Below, one piece after another: positions 1 through 7,721 of a DNA stretch of 64,000 nucleotides (position 1 is the first letter of the stretch; each line of letters opens with the position of its first letter). Source of the stretch: Paenalcaligenes sp021793095 (GTDB lineage: Bacteria; Pseudomonadota; Gammaproteobacteria; Burkholderiales; Burkholderiaceae_B); contig DAHVQS010000007.1 of NCBI GenBank assembly GCA_027317645.1, forward strand, positions 3,793-67,792, written 5' to 3'. The notes under the pieces are model-generated. The model saw nothing but the letters and a program-made list of their open reading frames with translations, was not told where the DNA came from and made no database searches. The position numbers and the translations under genes were made by a program.

Positions 1-487
1 TCTCGGGCATGCCATCCTCTACGTGCCAGGTTTCAAAATCTGAATGCCAATAAAACTCATCGCCATCAAAACCGGGCTTGTAGTTAACACGCGATTGATG
101 AACATACACCTCAGAACCCAAAATCTGTCGGGCCACATTGACCAGACGGGGATCTTGCATCAAGCGCTCAAACATGGTGCTAAATTGGTGTACTGAAAAC
201 AAAGAGCGCAGCTCTTGGGAGTCTGGCTCGGTCACTAACTCAGGGCGATTTTGTAGATCGTCACGCTCGCCCAAAGCTTTTACCTCGGCCAGTAGCTTTT
301 TCACCTCTTGGGGGCTAAAAAGCTCCTCCAGGACGAGGAACCCCTTGTCCTGGTACGCGCTCAACTGTTCGGCACTGAGTGCATCCGCATAGGTGCCTTC
401 GTTGTAAACGACCGGCTCCTCACGAACGACCATACCGGCCTGGCGCTCTGTTCTGGAAACATAGCGGTCATGAATCACCGTATCCAT
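1..487 (-). CDS. ectD: Ectoine hydroxylase EctD (partial, C-terminus beyond window)
   Basis: Cytoplasmic Fe(II)/2-oxoglutarate dioxygenase that converts ectoine to 5-hydroxyectoine. Only the first 162 codons are inside the window; the frame is open to base 1. I translated it from the ATG at 485-487. The EctD signature block around residues 131-155 is present, including QSRVNYKPGF and the iron-binding HSD at about residues 148-150. It is the last visible gene of ectR-ectA-ectB-ectC-ectD and starts 22 bases after ectC ends. An ectD inside the ectoine operon is a known arrangement and implies both solutes are made. The distal iron-ligand histidine cannot be checked because it lies outside. Confidence 0.93.
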   Translation of the reverse strand, partial: MDTVIHDRYVSRTERQAGMVVREEPVVYNEGTYADALSAEQLSAYQDKGFLVLEELFSPQEVKKLLAEVKALGERDDLQNRPELVTEPDSQELRSLFSVHQFSTMFERLMQDPRLVNVARQILGSEVYVHQSRVNYKPGFDGDEFYWHSDFETWHVEDGMPE

Positions 488-509
488 GATAATAAACTCC
501 TATCTTTAC

Positions 510-899
510 TTATTCGGTCTCTAAGGGATAAACCCCAGATTCGTCATGAACCTCTTGACCGGTTAAAGGCGGGTTGAACACACAAATCAAGCGCATGGGC
601 TCTTTCCCCCCGCGTAGGTAATGTTCGTCGTGCTCATCTAGGGCGTAGACCACGCCTGGCTCAATGGCGTATTTCTTGCCATCGGCCACTGTTTCAATCT
701 CGCCATCGCCCTCAACACACCAAACCGCTTCGAGGTGGTTTTTATAGTGAATATGGGTTTCTGTCCCTGGCTTAATAATGGTTTCATGAAAGGAAAATCC
801 CATCCCATCGCGCTTCAAAAGGACACGACGGCTCGTCCAGTTTTCACTTTTGACTTCATGTTCTGTGCCAATAATGTCTTTGACATTGCGAACGATCAT
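510..899 (-). CDS. ectC: L-ectoine synthase
   Basis: Cyclises N-gamma-acetyl-2,4-diaminobutyrate to ectoine, the last step of ectoine synthesis, in the cytoplasm. The 129-residue product has the usual EctC length and reads as a single cupin domain: it begins MIVRNVKDIIGTEHEV and contains the conserved GFSFHETIIKPGTETHIHYK region and the EAVWCVEGDGEIE strand motif. It sits between ectB (139-base gap containing a hairpin) and ectD on the same strand. The start is the ATG at 897-899, preceded on the minus strand by a purine-rich AGGAG stretch. Confidence 0.95.
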   Translation of the reverse strand: MIVRNVKDIIGTEHEVKSENWTSRRVLLKRDGMGFSFHETIIKPGTETHIHYKNHLEAVWCVEGDGEIETVADGKKYAIEPGVVYALDEHDEHYLRGGKEPMRLICVFNPPLTGQEVHDESGVYPLETE

Positions 900-949
900 A
901 ATCTTTACTCCTGCGATTTCTCTTGTTCTTGAATACTGCTCATGGCTGA

Positions 950-967
950 AGCCATGAATAAGATATC
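950..967 (-). promoter_or_regulatory. Perfect hairpin in the ectB-ectC intergenic region
   Basis: Arms TCATGGCT (950-957) and AGCCATGA (960-967) pair perfectly around a two-base loop. It lies in the 139-base gap between ectB and ectC, with no following U-run, so it is more likely an RNA processing or stability element, or an operator, than a strong terminator. The gap is long for an operon whose other junctions are short. Confidence 0.45.
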
Positions 968-1038
968 TCGTAGTGATATGTTGAAATCAGGGGCCCCCTA
1001 ATCCAAAGAACGGGCAGCCCCCAACATCAATCTGTGAT

Positions 1039-2319
1039 TTAGGCTTTAGCGACTTCTTCTGCCAGTGTTTCAGCCACACTCTTTTCAATAATGGCCATCC
1101 CTTTTTGCAATAGCTCAGTTTCGATGGTCAGTGCGGGCAAGAGTTTGAGAACCTCATCGTTAGCACCTGAAGTCTCAATAATCAAACCATTCTCAAAACA
1201 CTGCTGAGCAATTTTGCCTGCCAGTTCATGATGTTCTGTGGTGACTAGACCCTGAATCAGGCCACGACCACGGACGCTCAACCCGGCATTGGGGTAGCTC
1301 TGGCAAATGTTCTCCAAGCAATCGCGGATGATTTCTGCCTTTTCCTCAATCTCAGCAGAAAACTTCTCATCCTGCCAGTAGTGCTGCAACGCGGTGGTGG
1401 CAGTAACAAAGGCTAGGTTGTTACCACGGAAAGTACCGCTGTGCGCACCAGGAGACCACACATCAAGCTCGGGCTTCATCAGCACCATCGACATTGGCAA
1501 GCCAAAGGCCGAGAGCGACTTGGACAAGGTAATAATGTCGGGTTGGATATCCATTTTTTCAAAACTGAAAAATGTTCCCGTACGACCACAACCTACCTGA
1601 ATATCATCCACGATAAACAGGATTTCATGACGGCGGCAGACCGCCTGCAAGTCTTCTAACCAGCGATGAGTGGCGACATTCACGCCCCCCTCGCCCTGAA
1701 TGGTTTCAACAATCACTGCCGCTGGCTTGTCCACACCGCTGCTGGGATCGGTCAGGACCTTTTCCAAATAACTAATGGTATCTACATCAGGACCTAGATA
1801 CCCGTCATAAGGCATAAAGGTAGTGTTACCCAATGTGGCACCTGCAGCAGAGCGGAATTTTTGGTTGGCAGTAACGCTCAACGAGCCCATGCTCACACCA
1901 TGAAAGCCATGCGTAAATGAGATGATATTTTCACGCCCAGTCACCTGGCGGGCAATTTTCAATGCGGCCTCAACCGCGTTGGTGCCTGTTGGGCCAGTAA
2001 ACTGGAAGGTATATTCCATACCACGGGGCTTCAGGATGACATTCTCAAAGGTTTCTAAAAAGTCCTTTTTGGCTTGTGTTGCCATATCCAGTCCATGTAC
2101 TACCCCATCTTCTTTGAGGTAATCAATGAGCTTTTCCTTTAGAAGCTTATTGTTATGTCCATAATTCAGTGTCCCTGCACCGCTGAAAAAGTCGATGTAG
2201 GCCTCTGAACCACTGTCATACAACAAGGAACCTTTTGCTTGTTCAAATAAGACCGGAAATGAACGAATATAGCCACGCACTTCCGACTCTAAACGATTAA
2301 AAACTTTCAACTTAGCCAT
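1039..2319 (-). CDS. ectB: L-2,4-diaminobutyrate--2-oxoglutarate transaminase
   Basis: PLP-dependent class III aminotransferase that converts aspartate-4-semialdehyde to L-2,4-diaminobutyrate, the first dedicated step of ectoine synthesis. The 426-residue length is standard for EctB. Visible family features are the FFSGAGTLNYGHNN start region, the TGTNAVEAALKIAR cofactor segment, FVDDIQVGCGRTG-type aspartate motif (here FIVDDIQVGCGRTG) and the PLP-lysine segment ITLSKSLSAFGLPM. It lies between ectA (77-base gap) and ectC on the minus strand. A class III transaminase in this exact context is EctB rather than a generic diaminobutyrate or ornithine transaminase. Confidence 0.96.
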   Translation of the reverse strand: MAKLKVFNRLESEVRGYIRSFPVLFEQAKGSLLYDSGSEAYIDFFSGAGTLNYGHNNKLLKEKLIDYLKEDGVVHGLDMATQAKKDFLETFENVILKPRGMEYTFQFTGPTGTNAVEAALKIARQVTGRENIISFTHGFHGVSMGSLSVTANQKFRSAAGATLGNTTFMPYDGYLGPDVDTISYLEKVLTDPSSGVDKPAAVIVETIQGEGGVNVATHRWLEDLQAVCRRHEILFIVDDIQVGCGRTGTFFSFEKMDIQPDIITLSKSLSAFGLPMSMVLMKPELDVWSPGAHSGTFRGNNLAFVTATTALQHYWQDEKFSAEIEEKAEIIRDCLENICQSYPNAGLSVRGRGLIQGLVTTEHHELAGKIAQQCFENGLIIETSGANDEVLKLLPALTIETELLQKGMAIIEKSVAETLAEEVAKA

Positions 2320-2396
2320 GATTTTTGCTCCAAAAAGTAAAACAATCCCCTACAGATCAAATATCCGTATCTTGTTAGTCCATTTGCTTTATCGGA

Positions 2397-2954
2397 TCAG
2401 GGGATAGGCCCGATGCGTAATAAGGGCTCTGTTTGTGGTTGTGCCGCCTCATCAAAATGATGAGACTCAAAGAACGGCAATTCTTTCAACTCTGTCTGGT
2501 ATTGATCAGCCAAGCGCTGGAACATCCGACGTGAGGCCTGATTATCAGGAGCCACCGTTGTTTCGATATAGCGCACCTCTTGGCATTGTGTGCGTTGCAA
2601 TAAATGCTCGAGCATGCGCAAAGCCAGACGCTGCCCTCTCATTGAAGAGTGCACAGCGACCTGCCAAACGAATAAAACATGTTCCTGGGAAGGCGGCTGA
2701 TATGCCGAAATGAAGCCTACAACCTGCGCGCCTTTGGTAGCCACTACACAGGTTTGAGCGAAATGCTCGGTCAAGAGCAAATAGGCATAGGTGGAATTAA
2801 TATCTAAAGGTGGGCATGAACGAATGAGTTTTGCTACGGCCGCCCCATCATTTTTAGAAGGGGCGCGTAGCACAAGCGGTTCGTCTGTATCCGCCTCGGC
2901 TTCAGATTGTGTAGAACACATGGTATTGGATTGATTTGTTTGTAAAATCTTCAC
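2397..2954 (-). CDS. ectA: L-2,4-diaminobutyrate N-acetyltransferase
   Basis: GNAT acetyltransferase that makes N-gamma-acetyl-diaminobutyrate from diaminobutyrate and acetyl-CoA, the second step of ectoine synthesis. Visible EctA features: LDINSTYAYLLLTEHF, the LFVWQVAVHSSMRGQRLA acetyl-CoA-binding segment, and ETTVAPDNQASRRMF. The 185-residue frame starts with a GTG at 2952-2954 that overlaps the TGA of the upstream regulator (GTGA), suggesting translational coupling. An ATG at 2919-2921 would give a shorter 174-residue protein that still contains the whole GNAT domain, so the start is not certain. Confidence 0.93.
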   Translation of the reverse strand: MKILQTNQSNTMCSTQSEAEADTDEPLVLRAPSKNDGAAVAKLIRSCPPLDINSTYAYLLLTEHFAQTCVVATKGAQVVGFISAYQPPSQEHVLFVWQVAVHSSMRGQRLALRMLEHLLQRTQCQEVRYIETTVAPDNQASRRMFQRLADQYQTELKELPFFESHHFDEAAQPQTEPLLRIGPIP

Positions 2955-3481
2955 ACTACCAATCCGGATTCAGGGGGTACTGCCCCGTCCGGAACCTCCA
3001 AAAGTGTCGATGCAGCATCGCCCGCGCTGGACGTGACCACATCGGTTTCAGAATCAATCAAGCAAACTACCTTTTCCAAGGCGGCGGTAATATCCGCCTG
3101 CTCGGACTCAGGCAACTGCTTGAGCGCTTGAGCCAACTTTTTTTGTAGTGGCGAGGGCGTTTCTGCTGCCAGAGCACGCCCTGTTTCGGTCGCCGTAATA
3201 TAAACAATACGACGATCTTTGCGACCGCGCTCTCTCTGAATGAGACCCTTGTCCTCTAAGCGGTCTAGTATGCCAACCACCGTACTGGGGCTGACATGCA
3301 TCTGGCGACTAATCGCCGTCGCGGTGAGCGGCCCGCTGTCTATCACCTTGCTCAAGCAAACAAGCTGCGGCGCGGTGATATTGCTATAAGCCGCCAACTG
3401 CCTAGAGTGCAGGGCAATTGAGCGCGTAATACGACGTATGGCTCGTAAAATTCTCAAATCGTATTGGTTCTGTGTATCCAT
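2951..3481 (-). CDS. ectR: MarR-family regulator of ectoine genes (EctR1-like)
   Basis: Winged-helix MarR protein, 176 residues from the ATG at 3479-3481; a further in-frame start at 3508 would lie at the expected transcription start and is less likely. The DNA-binding part reads TATAISRQMHVSPSTVVGILDRLEDKGLIQRERGRKDRR, the typical helix-turn-helix plus wing. It is first in the operon and overlaps the ectA start by four bases. EctR1 of methylotrophs is a MarR repressor encoded next to ectABC, so a role as osmotic regulator of this operon is inferred from context. A C-terminal tail of about 40 residues rich in Ser/Asp/Val extends beyond the MarR fold. Confidence 0.88.
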   Translation of the reverse strand: MDTQNQYDLRILRAIRRITRSIALHSRQLAAYSNITAPQLVCLSKVIDSGPLTATAISRQMHVSPSTVVGILDRLEDKGLIQRERGRKDRRIVYITATETGRALAAETPSPLQKKLAQALKQLPESEQADITAALEKVVCLIDSETDVVTSSAGDAASTLLEVPDGAVPPESGLVV

Positions 3482-3528
3482 AACTATTTCGCAATCAAAA
3501 CGTCGCACTACAAATCGTTAGTGCTGAA

Positions 3529-3557
3529 ATAATAGGCCTTACGAACTATCTCGTCAA
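3529..3557 (-). promoter_or_regulatory. Sigma70-type promoter of the ectR-ectABCD operon
   Basis: On the minus strand a -35 TTGACG (3552-3557) is followed after exactly 17 bases by a -10 TATTAT (3529-3534). Transcription would start near 3522, about 40 bases before the ectR ATG at 3481. The match to consensus is strong (5 of 6 at each box). Osmoregulated ect promoters often have sigma70-like boxes. Confidence 0.7.
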
Positions 3558-3592
3558 GGCAAAAGTTGCAACTGCTTACATTTAAGGGTGCA

Positions 3593-3611
3593 GGTTGACA
3601 GATAGTCAACC
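3593..3611. promoter_or_regulatory. Inverted repeat upstream of the ect promoter, candidate EctR operator
   Basis: GGTTGAC (3593-3599) and GTCAACC (3605-3611) form a perfect 7-base dyad with spacer AGATA. It lies 35 bases upstream of the ectR -35 box and 42 bases after the tldD stop. The heptamer AGATAGT at 3600-3606 recurs inverted inside the promoter spacer (ACTATCT at 3545-3551). It could alternatively be a weak tldD hairpin, but there is no U-run. Confidence 0.45.
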
Positions 3612-3652
3612 CTTGAAAATAAATGTTAAGAAATTGGATTGGCGCGCGTTTT

Positions 3653-5125
3653 TTAAGCCTCGGTACCGCCGACTGTCAGCCCATCAATACGTAAAGTAGG
3701 CAACCCCACACCCACGGGCACTACTTGACCTTCCTTGCCGCAAGTCCCGACCCCGGTATCCAGCTGCAAGTCATTACCGATGAGCTTGACTTGGTTCATG
3801 GCCTCAATCCCGCTACCTATCAGGGTGGCCCCTTTTACCGGGTGAACCAGACGCCCATTCTCAATGAGCCAGGCCTCGGAGGCAGAAAAAACGAAACTGC
3901 CGCTGGTAATATCCACCTGCCCGCCCCCAAAATTCACGGCATAAATACCTCGGTCAACCGAGGCAATAATCTCTTCGGGCTCGTGCGGTCCGGCCAACAT
4001 AAAAGTATTGGTCATGCGCGGCATCGGCACATGAGCAAATGACTCACGCCGGCCATTGCCTGTACCTGCCATATTCATCAGACGTGCATTCATACTGTCT
4101 TGTAAATAATTTTTGAGAATGCCGTCCTCGATCAAAACCGTGCGCTCTGTAGGGTTCCCCTCATCGTCTACTGTCAATGAGCCGCGGCGGTTAGCAAGGG
4201 TGCCATCATCAATCACTGTCACTCCCTTCGAGGTGACCTGCTCACCCAACCGTCCTGAGAACACACTGGAGCCTTTGCGATTGAAATCCCCCTCGAGACC
4301 ATGGCCGACTGCCTCATGGAGTAATACACCGGGCCAGCCAGGGCCTAACACGACAGGCATGACCCCGGCAGGTGCTGGACGAGACTCTAAGTTGAGCAAT
4401 GCCTGCTGCACTGCCTGATCGACGTACTGTCGCAGAATATCGTCACTAAAGTAATGTAGGTCATAACGCCCGCCCCCACCGGCTGAGCCCACCTCTCGAC
4501 GACCATTTTGCTCGGCAATGACGGTCAGGGATAAACGAATTAAAGGGCGTACATCAGCGACCTCGCGGCCATCAGATGCTGTGACCAGTACGATGTCATG
4601 CGTGGCACCCAAGCTGGCCATGACCTGAATAATGCGCGGGTCAGCCTGACGGGCCAAGGCCTCAACACGCTCGAGCAAAGCCACCTTGGCCTCGGCCTCG
4701 AGAGACGATACGGGATCTGCCTGCGTATATAAGGGGGCAACCTGTGGTTGTAACCCATTGCGCCCCACCTGACCCTGGCCGCCTTGGCGCCCAATGGCAC
4801 GGACCACATGGGCCGCATCCATCAAAGCTTGGGGGCTCAGTGTATCGGTATAAGAAAAGGCCGTTTTCTCGCCAGAGAGAGCGCGTACACCCACCCCTTG
4901 TGACAGAGAGAAATGACCTGTTTTTACGATGCCCTCTTCGAGGCTCCAACTTTCGGAACGTGTGTATTGAAAATACAAATCAGCATAATCCACTCGATGC
5001 TGATGGATTTCAGCAAGCGCTCGTTCGAGATGATGGCTCTCCAATCCCCAAGGGGCCAACAGCATACCGCGCGCCAGCGCATATGCATCTGTACTGCTTT
5101 TCTCGACAATCATTGACTCACCCAT
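3653..5125 (-). CDS. tldD: Metalloprotease TldD
   Basis: Zinc metalloprotease of the TldD/PmbA (U62) family; with PmbA (TldE) it forms a heterodimer that degrades unfolded peptides in the cytoplasm. The 490-residue length fits TldD. The zinc motif HEAVGH is at about residues 270-275, followed by the conserved GLEGDFNRKGS and DDEGNPTERT blocks. The gene follows the nit-type amidase with a 6-base gap, the two probably forming one transcript. No pmbA is in this window, which is normal because it is usually unlinked. An ATG at 5111-5113 is an alternative start. Confidence 0.95.
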   Translation of the reverse strand: MGESMIVEKSSTDAYALARGMLLAPWGLESHHLERALAEIHQHRVDYADLYFQYTRSESWSLEEGIVKTGHFSLSQGVGVRALSGEKTAFSYTDTLSPQALMDAAHVVRAIGRQGGQGQVGRNGLQPQVAPLYTQADPVSSLEAEAKVALLERVEALARQADPRIIQVMASLGATHDIVLVTASDGREVADVRPLIRLSLTVIAEQNGRREVGSAGGGGRYDLHYFSDDILRQYVDQAVQQALLNLESRPAPAGVMPVVLGPGWPGVLLHEAVGHGLEGDFNRKGSSVFSGRLGEQVTSKGVTVIDDGTLANRRGSLTVDDEGNPTERTVLIEDGILKNYLQDSMNARLMNMAGTGNGRRESFAHVPMPRMTNTFMLAGPHEPEEIIASVDRGIYAVNFGGGQVDITSGSFVFSASEAWLIENGRLVHPVKGATLIGSGIEAMNQVKLIGNDLQLDTGVGTCGKEGQVVPVGVGLPTLRIDGLTVGGTEA

Positions 5126-5131
5126 AAATAA

Positions 5132-5965
5132 TTACAAAACGCGATGGCTCAACGCGGGCAGTCGCTGACGCACCCGGGCTAAATGTTCCATGCTTAATTC
5201 ACAACATACCAGACCTGCCCCGGTAGGCAAAACATCCAACACGCGCCCCCAGGCATCTACGCACATCGTGTGCCCCCAAGTACGACGACCATTTTGATGC
5301 TCGCCCCCTTGAGCGGGTGCCAACACATAAGCCTGGTTCTCGATCGCTCGAGCCCGCAGTAACAGTTCCCAATGAGCCTGTCCGGTTTTATATGTAAAGG
5401 CCGACGGTACCAAGATTAAATTTACCGCCCCCATTTGCCGATAGAGTTCTGGAAAACGCAAATCGTAGCAAATGCTCAGCCCTATAGGGCCAAAGGGGGT
5501 TTGCACCACAACCGAGTTTAAGTTGCCCGCATAGATAGTCTCGGCCTCGTCAAACTGTATTTTGCCTTGATTCAAACTAAATAAGTGTATTTTGTCATAT
5601 CGCGCCACACAGTGACCATCGGGCTGATACACCAAGGTGGAATTAAACACACGCTGGGGCTCGGGGCTACGAAGTGGCACGCTGCCAGCCACAATATAAG
5701 CATTGTATTTTCGTGCCCAATCAGCGAGATTTGATTGGATCTGACCTTGGCCAAAATCTTCGGCGATTTTTACCTTGTCCTGATCCGCCCGCCCCATCAG
5801 ACAAAAAAACTCGGGCAATGCAATCAATTGGGCCCCCAATTCAGCTGCTTGGGCAATGAGCCGTTCTGCCTCGTTGAGATTCTCTTGTAAATCAGTACCA
5901 GACACCATTTGCAATGCCGCAACTTTAAATGTATCGGTCGCTGTTGAATCCACTGATTTATTCAT
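5132..5965 (-). CDS. Nitrilase-superfamily carbon-nitrogen hydrolase (Nit1/NitA-like)
   Basis: Cytoplasmic amidase of 277 residues with the catalytic triad of the family: glutamate in ALPEFFCLMG, lysine in YDKIHLF and cysteine in GLSICYDLRFPELY. The sequence around the cysteine and the closing segment (AWGRVLDVLPTGAG) resemble the Nit1-type deaminated glutathione amidases, a metabolite-repair enzyme, but substrate cannot be proved from sequence. It lies just upstream of tldD on the same strand, an arrangement common in Burkholderiales. Confidence 0.88.
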   Translation of the reverse strand: MNKSVDSTATDTFKVAALQMVSGTDLQENLNEAERLIAQAAELGAQLIALPEFFCLMGRADQDKVKIAEDFGQGQIQSNLADWARKYNAYIVAGSVPLRSPEPQRVFNSTLVYQPDGHCVARYDKIHLFSLNQGKIQFDEAETIYAGNLNSVVVQTPFGPIGLSICYDLRFPELYRQMGAVNLILVPSAFTYKTGQAHWELLLRARAIENQAYVLAPAQGGEHQNGRRTWGHTMCVDAWGRVLDVLPTGAGLVCCELSMEHLARVRQRLPALSHRVL

Positions 5966-6148
5966 TAACCCACCTGACTTTTTAAAAAATATTCAATGCC
6001 TAAAGGCCATTCAATGCCCAAAGGCTTATATTTATCTAGTTTGCTCTCGGCCGACTATTGATAAGACTGGATATGTGCGATGTTTATATCCTAAGATCAA
6101 ACAATAAAAATCCTGCAATGGTTTAAAGAAATGTTTATTTATTTATTT

Positions 6149-6183
6149 AACCCATGTAAAATAACTTTAATTGCTAATGGGTT
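6149..6183. promoter_or_regulatory. AT-rich upstream region of the H-NS-like gene with a 7-base inverted repeat
   Basis: The roughly 300 bases between the divergent nit-type and H-NS-like genes (5966-6263) hold no credible gene and are strongly AT-rich, with a TTTATTTATTTATTT run at 6134-6148. Immediately after lies an inverted repeat, AACCCAT (6149-6155) and ATGGGTT (6177-6183). AT-rich curved DNA upstream of an H-NS gene is consistent with autoregulation, but this is inference. Confidence 0.35.
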
Positions 6184-6263
6184 TGTATTTACCTATTGCT
6201 GATTCATCGTAGATTCGGAATTTACTGATTTCACAATCTATCGCAACACACACAGGAATTATA

Positions 6264-6614
6264 ATGCCTTTAGAACATTTTACTGCTGAAAAAGAAAAAA
6301 TCGAAAAGGAAATACAGAAATTGCAACGTAAAATGCGCTCCATAAAAACACGCCAAAGACGACCAGTCATGAACACCATTGTGCGCTCCATGATCGAATA
6401 TGAGATCACCCCCGCAGAAATTGAGCGCCTGTACAATCGCCAAATCGAACGCGCCAAGGCAGGTGGGACCAGTAAACTCCCACCACGCTATAAAAACCCC
6501 GAAACCGGGGTGACTTGGAGTGGCCGCGGTCGCCCCCCCAAATGGATTGTCGAGGCCGAGGCCCAGGGGCGTAGCCGTGACGAATTTCTAATCGAAAAAT
6601 CCGCTAAAAAATAA
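6264..6614 (+). CDS. H-NS-family nucleoid-associated protein
   Basis: 116-residue DNA-binding protein. The N-terminal half (to about residue 65) is charged and heptad-like, matching the H-NS oligomerisation coiled coil. The C-terminal domain carries the H-NS core WSGRGRPPKW at about residues 85-95, which inserts into the AT-rich minor groove. The family silences horizontally acquired and AT-rich DNA. It is a single-gene unit: AT-rich upstream region, CAGGAA ribosome-binding site, and a strong terminator after the stop. The start ATG at 6264 is well placed behind that site. Confidence 0.9.
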   Translation: MPLEHFTAEKEKIEKEIQKLQRKMRSIKTRQRRPVMNTIVRSMIEYEITPAEIERLYNRQIERAKAGGTSKLPPRYKNPETGVTWSGRGRPPKWIVEAEAQGRSRDEFLIEKSAKK

Positions 6615-6662
6615 TCCCTCTAGGTGATGCCCGGCTGTTCTGGGCCATTGAACATCCCCACT

Positions 6663-6693
6663 GCCCGTGCTTTTACTTTAAGCACGGGCTTTT
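6663..6693 (+). terminator. Rho-independent terminator after the H-NS-like gene
   Basis: Stem GCCCGTGCTT (6663-6672) with AAGCACGGGC (6680-6689), a 7-base loop, then TTTT. The arms are perfectly complementary over 10 bases. It stands 48 bases after the stop and separates this gene from the convergent DUF4136 gene. Confidence 0.88.
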
Positions 6694-6743
6694 ACGTGTG
6701 CGGTACTCTATGCAGTACCTACGCACACTACCATCAGGACGGC

Positions 6744-7364
6744 TCACTGATCGAGGCGTTTTTCTATGATGCGCGTTTGCCCATTAATGCCGGGAAAGTC
6801 CTCAAATACGGCCTGCGCCAGCAATGATAACTGCATGAGCAGTTCTTCCTCTTCGCTTTCCGATCGGGCGGTTGCGCGATAAACCTCTTTGCCTGCCTGC
6901 TCGTTGTCTAACAGACGCACGGTGAGCTGGTTTTCATACACATCCACCGGTGTCACTACCCAGTCTGGCCCATAATAAATGCCACCGCCCCAGAAAGGCC
7001 CGGCCCCACCGCCCCAAAAACCACCAAACGGGGAAAACATAGGCCCCTGGTAACGCTCAACCCAGCGCCGCTGCAAAGGGTTATGAAAATCCACCCGCAG
7101 CGTAAAGCGGGCATTGTCGGCATCTGATTCTACCAAACCCACTGAGCCAATGGCTGCCCGTACGGCATCAGCGACGGCCTGAAATTCTAAATTGTTTTGT
7201 TGCTCGTCGCTAAGCTCTATATGATAAGTGGCATCGGCCGCATTATCTGGCCACTGCTCAAATTGTTGCACGCGAGCTGACCAAGTCTGGGCGCAGCCAC
7301 CCAACAATAACAGCCCCACGACCATGATAAATAAATAACGAATTAACTTTTGAGCATGCTGCAT
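6744..7364 (-). CDS. DUF4136 family outer-envelope lipoprotein
   Basis: 206 residues with an N-terminal membrane segment and lipobox LLGGC at about residues 21-25, so it should be lipidated and exported. The rest resembles the DUF4136 family of small lipoproteins, whose function is unknown. A central low-complexity patch (about residues 108-130) is rich in Gly, Phe, Trp and Tyr (FGGFWGGGAGPFWGGG), unusual for a soluble domain and possibly a flexible or aromatic-stacking linker. It is a single gene convergent with the H-NS-like gene. Confidence 0.75.
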   Translation of the reverse strand: MQHAQKLIRYLFIMVVGLLLLGGCAQTWSARVQQFEQWPDNAADATYHIELSDEQQNNLEFQAVADAVRAAIGSVGLVESDADNARFTLRVDFHNPLQRRWVERYQGPMFSPFGGFWGGGAGPFWGGGIYYGPDWVVTPVDVYENQLTVRLLDNEQAGKEVYRATARSESEEEELLMQLSLLAQAVFEDFPGINGQTRIIEKRLDQ

Positions 7365-7721
7365 CGCCTTTCCTTTCGTATTACCAACCCACTCTAGAGG
7401 AGCGTGCGCGCCTCAAACACCATTCATTTCAATATTATTTATTAGGCAATTATTTATTTCTTAAACGCTTTTATTTTCAATGCTTTTATTTTAATAAAAA
7501 TATTAATTTCCAATTAAGCGCATAAACTCGCACCTACAATCAAGAATCAGAAACAAGCCAGCCAATGCTTGGGTTCTTTTATGTGGCTAGCTGCCTATAA
7601 AAATGTTTGTTGAGGGGTACGTCTAATGACTATTACTATCATAGTGATTCGCCCCTGTCTGGACTCTATTGTAAGATAAGTCGCTCTGGCCTTTTCCAAT
7701 TACCTTATTCAATGCTGCGTT
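7365..7721. other. Divergent intergenic region, AT-rich
   Basis: The 357 bases between the DUF4136 lipoprotein (minus) and fbp (plus) contain no credible reading frame. The stretch 7420-7510 is very AT-rich with runs of TTATTTATT and AATAAAAATATTAATTT, and should carry the promoters for both genes. An imperfect inverted repeat (AGCCAGCC near 7557, GGCTAGCT near 7584) is present. I could not assign specific -35/-10 boxes with confidence. Confidence 0.5.

Noticed and set aside
6167..6457. Minus-strand reading frame opposite the H-NS-like gene.
   Set aside because: It is a mirror of the real gene's codon pattern with no ribosome-binding site and no recognisable domain.
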